Program-made: the position numbers and the translations under genes
Shown: one piece after another, positions 4,915 through 8,457 of the stretch
Numbering within the stretch: position 1 is the stretch's first letter
Layout: the number at the start of each line of letters is the position of its first letter
Origin: JALOAT01 sp041677345
GTDB taxonomy: Bacteria; Pseudomonadota; Gammaproteobacteria; Thiohalomonadales; Thiohalomonadaceae
Length of the DNA stretch: 8,457 nucleotides
Direction of reading: 5' to 3'
NCBI GenBank assembly: GCA_041677345.1
Contig: JBAYQE010000106.1
Span: 1-8,457 of the forward strand
Notes under the pieces: model-generated
Told to the model about the DNA's origin: nothing
Seen by the model: only the letters and a program-made list of their open reading frames with translations
Databases searched by the model: none

Positions 4915-7308
4915 TCAGTAAGGCCAGCGCCAGTCGCGCACCTCCGGCATGTCCTCGCCGTACTTGCGCGTGTACTCGCGGTGTTCCACGAGCTTTTCGC
5001 GCATCTTCTGCTTGGTGTAGGCCGCCGCGGCACCCAGTTGCGGCAGGCGATCGATGACGTCCATGACCAGGTGGTAGCGATCCAGGTCGTTCATCACCAC
5101 CATGTCGAAGGGCGTCGAGGTGGTGCCCTCCTCCTTGTAGCCGCGCACGTGCAGGTTGTCGTGATTGGTGCGCCGGTAGGTGAGCCGGTGGATGAGCCAG
5201 GGATAGCCGTGGTAGGCCATGATGATGGGCTTGTCCTTGGTGAACATGTTGTCGAAATCGCTGTCGGTGAGGCCGTGCGGGTGCTCCGACGGCGGTTGCA
5301 GGCGCATGAGGTTGACGATGTTCACCACGCGCACCTTCAGGCCCGGGAACTCCTGGCGCAGGATATCGACAGCCGCCAGGGACTCCAGGGTGGGGATGTC
5401 ACCGGCACAGGCCATCACTACATCGGGCTCGCCACCGCGATCGTTGCTGGCCCACTCCCAGATACCGATGCCCGCCGTGGTGTGCTTCACCGCCGCATCC
5501 ATGTCCAGGTACTGCAATGCGGGCTGCTTGCCGGCCACGATGACGTTCACGTAGTGGCGGGAACGCAGGCAGTGGTCCGTCACCGACAGCAGCGTGTTGG
5601 CATCGGGCGGCAGATAGACGCGGATGACCTCCGATTTCTTGTTCACCACGTGATCGATGAAGCCCGGGTCCTGATGGGAAAAGCCGTTGTGGTCCTGACG
5701 CCACACGTGCGAGGTGAGCAGATAGGTCAGTGAGGCGATGGGCCGGCGCCAGGGGATGTGGCGGGTCTCCTTCAGCCATTTGGCGTGCTGGTTGAACATG
5801 GAGTCCACGATGTGGATGAAGGCCTCGTAGCACGAAAACACGCCGTGCCGTCCGGTCAGCAGATAACCCTCCAGCCAGCCCTGGCAGGTGTGCTCGGACA
5901 GGATCTCCATGACGCGCCCGTCGGGTGAAAGGTGTTCGTCATAGGGCTGCGTTTCGGCCACCCAGGTGCGGTTGGTCACCTCGAACACAGGATCAAGACG
6001 GTTTGAGGCGGTCTCATCCGGTCCGAACAGGCGGAAATTGCGCTGGTCGGCGTTGCGGCGCATGACGTCCCGCAGGAACATGCCCATGGTGCGCGTGGCC
6101 TCGGCGAAGGTGTTGCCGGGCCGTTCCACGCGCACGGCGTAGTCACGGAAGTCGGGCAGGCGCAGCGCCTTGAGAAGGATGCCGCCGTTGGCGTGCGGGT
6201 TGGCCGACATGCGCCGGTTACCGTGCGGCGCAATCTCGGTGATGTGCGGCAGCGGGCAGCCATCCTCGTCGAACAGCTCGTCGGGGCCGTAGCTCAACAT
6301 CCATTCCTTCAGCAGGTCCAGATAGCGCGGGTTGTTCTGCAGTCCGGTGAACGGGACCTGGTGGGAGCGCCAGAAGTCCTCGGTCTTCTTGCCGTCCACC
6401 GTCGCCGGCCCGGTCCAGCCCTTCGGGCTCCTCAGCACGATCATGGGCCAGCGCGGGCGCGCTGCGCCCGTGTCGCCCCGGCGCGCCGCCTGCTGGATGG
6501 TGTGGATGCGATTCAGGGCGCGGTCCAGGGTGGCGGCGAAGGCCTGGTGCATGGCCGCGGGATCGCTGCCTTCCACGTAATACGGCTCCCAGCCGTAGCC
6601 CCACAGCAAGGCGTTCAGTTCGTCGTGGGGAATGCGCGCGAGGATGGCGGGGTTGGCGATCTTGTAGCCGTTGAGGTGCAGGATGGGCAGCACGGCGCCG
6701 TCGGTCACCGGATTGAGGAACTTGTTGGAGTGCCAGGAGGTGGCCAGCGGACCGGTCTCCGCCTCACCGTCGCCGACGATGCAGGCGACGATGAGGTCGG
6801 GGTTGTCGAAGGCCGCGCCGAAGGCGTGCGAAAGCGCATAGCCCAGTTCGCCGCCTTCATGGATCGATCCCGGCGTCTCCGGCGCCACGTGGCTCGGAAT
6901 GCCGCCGGGGAAGGAGAACTGCTTGAACAGGCGCTGCATGCCGTACTTGTCCAGGGTGACGTCCGGGTACACCTCGCTGTAGGTCCCCTCCAGCCAGGCG
7001 TTCGCCACCATGGCCGGCCCGCCGTGGCCCGGGCCGCACACGTAGATCATGTTGAGATCGCGCAGGCGGATGGCGCGGTTCAGGTGCACGTAGATGAAGT
7101 TGAGCCCGGGCGTGGTGCCCCAGTGGCCCAGCAGGCGCGGCTTGACGTGTTCCAGGGTGAGCGGCTTATCGAGCAGCGGATTGTCGAGCAGGTAGATCTG
7201 GCCCACCGAGAGGTAGTTGGCGGCGCGCCACCAGGCCTGCATCTGTTCCAGTTCCTTTGCATCCAGGGGCGCGGCCTCCGGCCGGATTTCGCGGTTCACG
7301 TCGTTCAT
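4915..7308 (-). CDS. xfp: Xylulose-5-phosphate/fructose-6-phosphate phosphoketolase
   Basis: This 797-residue thiamine-diphosphate enzyme (EC 4.1.2.9 / 4.1.2.22) splits xylulose-5-phosphate, and in many members fructose-6-phosphate, with phosphate to give acetyl phosphate and glyceraldehyde-3-phosphate or erythrose-4-phosphate. Visible marks: GHWGTTPGLNF (H62), GPGHGGPA (H95), PSHVAPETPGS (H140), the cofactor motif GDGEAETGP (179-187) with N213, SHQVPF (H316), GWLEGYLLTGRHG (E480), and NGFSHQDPG (H545). The N-terminal, central and C-terminal phosphoketolase domains are all complete, and the length is typical. The ATG at 7308 is chosen because MNDVN starts shortly before family homology, follows AAGGAG by 7 bases, and overlaps the ackA stop as ATGA. 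The reading frame stays open upstream to 7443, but that part is acetate kinase sequence in another frame. Substrate preference (xylulose-5-phosphate only or both) cannot be read from the sequence. Confidence 0.97.
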   Translation of the reverse strand: MNDVNREIRPEAAPLDAKELEQMQAWWRAANYLSVGQIYLLDNPLLDKPLTLEHVKPRLLGHWGTTPGLNFIYVHLNRAIRLRDLNMIYVCGPGHGGPAMVANAWLEGTYSEVYPDVTLDKYGMQRLFKQFSFPGGIPSHVAPETPGSIHEGGELGYALSHAFGAAFDNPDLIVACIVGDGEAETGPLATSWHSNKFLNPVTDGAVLPILHLNGYKIANPAILARIPHDELNALLWGYGWEPYYVEGSDPAAMHQAFAATLDRALNRIHTIQQAARRGDTGAARPRWPMIVLRSPKGWTGPATVDGKKTEDFWRSHQVPFTGLQNNPRYLDLLKEWMLSYGPDELFDEDGCPLPHITEIAPHGNRRMSANPHANGGILLKALRLPDFRDYAVRVERPGNTFAEATRTMGMFLRDVMRRNADQRNFRLFGPDETASNRLDPVFEVTNRTWVAETQPYDEHLSPDGRVMEILSEHTCQGWLEGYLLTGRHGVFSCYEAFIHIVDSMFNQHAKWLKETRHIPWRRPIASLTYLLTSHVWRQDHNGFSHQDPGFIDHVVNKKSEVIRVYLPPDANTLLSVTDHCLRSRHYVNVIVAGKQPALQYLDMDAAVKHTTAGIGIWEWASNDRGGEPDVVMACAGDIPTLESLAAVDILRQEFPGLKVRVVNIVNLMRLQPPSEHPHGLTDSDFDNMFTKDKPIIMAYHGYPWLIHRLTYRRTNHDNLHVRGYKEEGTTSTPFDMVVMNDLDRYHLVMDVIDRLPQLGAAAAYTKQKMREKLVEHREYTRKYGEDMPEVRDWRWPY

Positions 7309-8457
7309 GGCGTCACTCCTTGGGTTGCCGTGGCGCCGATGCGCTCCAACGCACAGCGCGCGATTTCGTGTTCCTCGTCGGTGGGAATCACCCAGATCTG
7401 GCTGGCACTCGACGGTGCATGGATGGCGACGGCGTCGTCGCACCGGGCGCGGTTGCGCGCTTCGTCCAGGACGATACCGAAGAGCTCCAGCCCGGCGAGG
7501 CTGCGCGCCCGCACCTCGGCATCGTGCTCCCCGATGCCCGCGGTAAAGACCACCCCGTCCACGCGGCCGAGCACGGCCGCATAGGCGCCCACGTACTTCT
7601 TCAGGCGGTGGCAGAACATGTCGAGCGCCAATGCGGCTGCCTCATCACCGACTGCGGCGCGGGCATGGACCTCGCGCATGTCGCTGTGGCCGCACACCCC
7701 CTTGAGCCCGCTGCCGTGATATAGGAGGTCCTCCACCTGTTCGGGCGTACGCCGGGTGTGGCGCAACAGGTGGAAGTGCACAGCCGGATCCAGATCGCCG
7801 CTGCGCGTGCCCATCATCAGGCCCTCCAGCGGCGTCATGCCCATAGAGGTCTCCACGCTGCATCCGTTCGCCACGGCGGTGATGCTGGCGCCGTTGCCCA
7901 AGTGCATGACGATGAGATGGAGGCCCTCCAGCGGCCGTCCCATGAGCCTGGCCGCGCGGCGCGTCACGTGTTGCAGGGAGATGCCGTGGAAGCCGTAGCG
8001 CCGCACGTGGAAGTCCTCGTACAGGGGGAGCGGCAGGGCGTAGTGGCGCACATGGGCCGGCAGGGTGTGGTGGAAAGCCGTGTCGAACACGGCCACCTGG
8101 GGCACGCGCGGGAACAGGCGGCGCGCCACGTCGATGCCGAGCACGTTGGCCGGGTTGTGCAGGGGCGCGAGATGCTCGACGGCGCGGATCTGGGCCAGGC
8201 TGGCGCCGTCCACCAGGGTGGGCGCAGTGAAGTGCTCGCCACCGTGCACCACGCGATGCCCGATCACCGCGAGGGCACGGCGATCGGGCAACAACCCGGC
8301 CGTGGCCAGGTCGGCGAAGGCGTATTCCAAGGCATCGGCATGGGTCTCCGTGTCGCCCTCGCGCACGTGCTCCTGCCAGCGCCCCTGCGGGTCACGCCAG
8401 CGCTGCACCAGCCGGTTATGGGGCGAGTTCAGGCGCTCCGCCAGACCACTGGCGAGC
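7305..8457 (-). CDS. ackA: Acetate kinase (5' end outside the window)
   Basis: The visible 383 codons continue without a stop to the right edge, so the gene is cut by the window, not broken. It reversibly converts acetyl phosphate and ADP to acetate and ATP (EC 2.7.2.1). Motifs: HRVVHGGE (8258-8235), DTAFHHTLP (from 8084), YGFHG (7997-7983), HLGNGASITAV, SMGMTPLEGLMMGTRSGD (ends 7794), TAGIGEH (7544-7524) and PTDEE (7385-7371), together supplying the arginine, histidine, aspartate and glutamate positions known from acetate kinases. The edge residues LASGLAERL match a region about 30 residues into E. coli AckA, so the N-terminal phosphate-binding NCGSSSLKF segment lies just outside. A GTG at 8408 could open a shorter frame but would omit conserved sequence. 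The gene ends GVTP with TGA overlapping the xfp ATG, which pairs kinase and phosphoketolase in one transcript. Confidence 0.96.
   Translation of the reverse strand, partial: LASGLAERLNSPHNRLVQRWRDPQGRWQEHVREGDTETHADALEYAFADLATAGLLPDRRALAVIGHRVVHGGEHFTAPTLVDGASLAQIRAVEHLAPLHNPANVLGIDVARRLFPRVPQVAVFDTAFHHTLPAHVRHYALPLPLYEDFHVRRYGFHGISLQHVTRRAARLMGRPLEGLHLIVMHLGNGASITAVANGCSVETSMGMTPLEGLMMGTRSGDLDPAVHFHLLRHTRRTPEQVEDLLYHGSGLKGVCGHSDMREVHARAAVGDEAAALALDMFCHRLKKYVGAYAAVLGRVDGVVFTAGIGEHDAEVRARSLAGLELFGIVLDEARNRARCDDAVAIHAPSSASQIWVIPTDEEHEIARCALERIGATATQGVTP
7316..7321 (-). promoter_or_regulatory. Ribosome binding site of xfp within the end of ackA
   Basis: AAGGAG on the minus strand lies 7 bases before the xfp ATG at 7308, inside the last codons of ackA. 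It is the strongest Shine-Dalgarno sequence I noted in the window and fixes the xfp start, as well as allowing reinitiation by ribosomes that finish ackA. Confidence 0.85.

Noticed and set aside
6447..6475. GC-rich 7-bp inverted repeat CGGGCGC/GCGCCCG inside xfp
   Set aside because: Short, within a coding region rich in G and C, and easily produced by chance; nothing in its position suggests a role.
7309..7443. A 45-residue N-terminal extension of phosphoketolase
   Set aside because: The stretch is arginine-rich read-through of the acetate kinase gene in another frame. The ATG at 7308 has a strong ribosome site and matches the usual family length.
6193..7584. A 463-codon plus-strand open frame opposite xfp and ackA
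   Set aside because: It spans the junction of two well-identified minus-strand enzymes and has no motifs; it reflects the base composition of those genes.
1..8457. Search for CRISPR arrays, tRNA or rRNA genes, intact transposases, toxin-antitoxin pairs or a new defence or biosynthetic cluster
   Set aside because: Nearly all bases are taken by six recognisable genes; the two non-coding gaps hold only the repeats and short elements described, with no spaced direct repeats or tRNA-like cloverleaf noticed.

Overview
The window looks like ordinary chromosomal DNA from a high-GC gammaproteobacterium (roughly two thirds G+C by eye). This placement rests on three things: the gene order hemC-hemD-hemX-hemY, which is characteristic of that class, the fused HemD-HemX protein, and the family resemblance of every protein. 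I cannot name a genus from the sequence alone.

Layout from left to right. Positions 2-74 hold a perfect 24-bp inverted repeat with a smaller nested hairpin. It abuts the stop codon of a minus-strand gene (74-595) for an exported thioredoxin-fold protein with a CPYC motif. A 118-bp divergent intergenic region follows; it has weak promoter-like elements and a perfect 7-bp hairpin just upstream of hemC. A tightly packed plus-strand operon then runs from 714 to 4730: hemC (hydroxymethylbilane synthase), hemDX (uroporphyrinogen-III synthase fused to the membrane protein HemX) and hemY (membrane TPR protein). These genes overlap one another by 14 bp and 4 bp. A 184-bp convergent spacer (4731-4914) carries an imperfect inverted repeat of about 120 bp. 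The right half is a minus-strand pair read from the window's right edge: ackA (acetate kinase, 5' end cut off by the window) then xfp (phosphoketolase), overlapping by 4 bp (ATGA).

Functionally there are two modules. HemC and HemD carry out consecutive steps from porphobilinogen to uroporphyrinogen III, the common precursor of haem, sirohaem and cobalamin; HemX and HemY are their usual inner-membrane neighbours. Xfp cleaves xylulose-5-phosphate and/or fructose-6-phosphate to acetyl phosphate, which AckA uses to make ATP and acetate. This is a short phosphoketolase route for conserving energy from sugar phosphates.

I found no CRISPR array, rRNA, tRNA, intact transposase or defence system, and no convincing new multi-gene system. 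The observations worth a second look are small ones: two inverted-repeat elements at gene ends, a perfect 24-bp palindrome inside hemD, a hairpin covering the only Shine-Dalgarno-like bases of hemC, and what looks like a leftover hemX start site inside the hemDX fusion.
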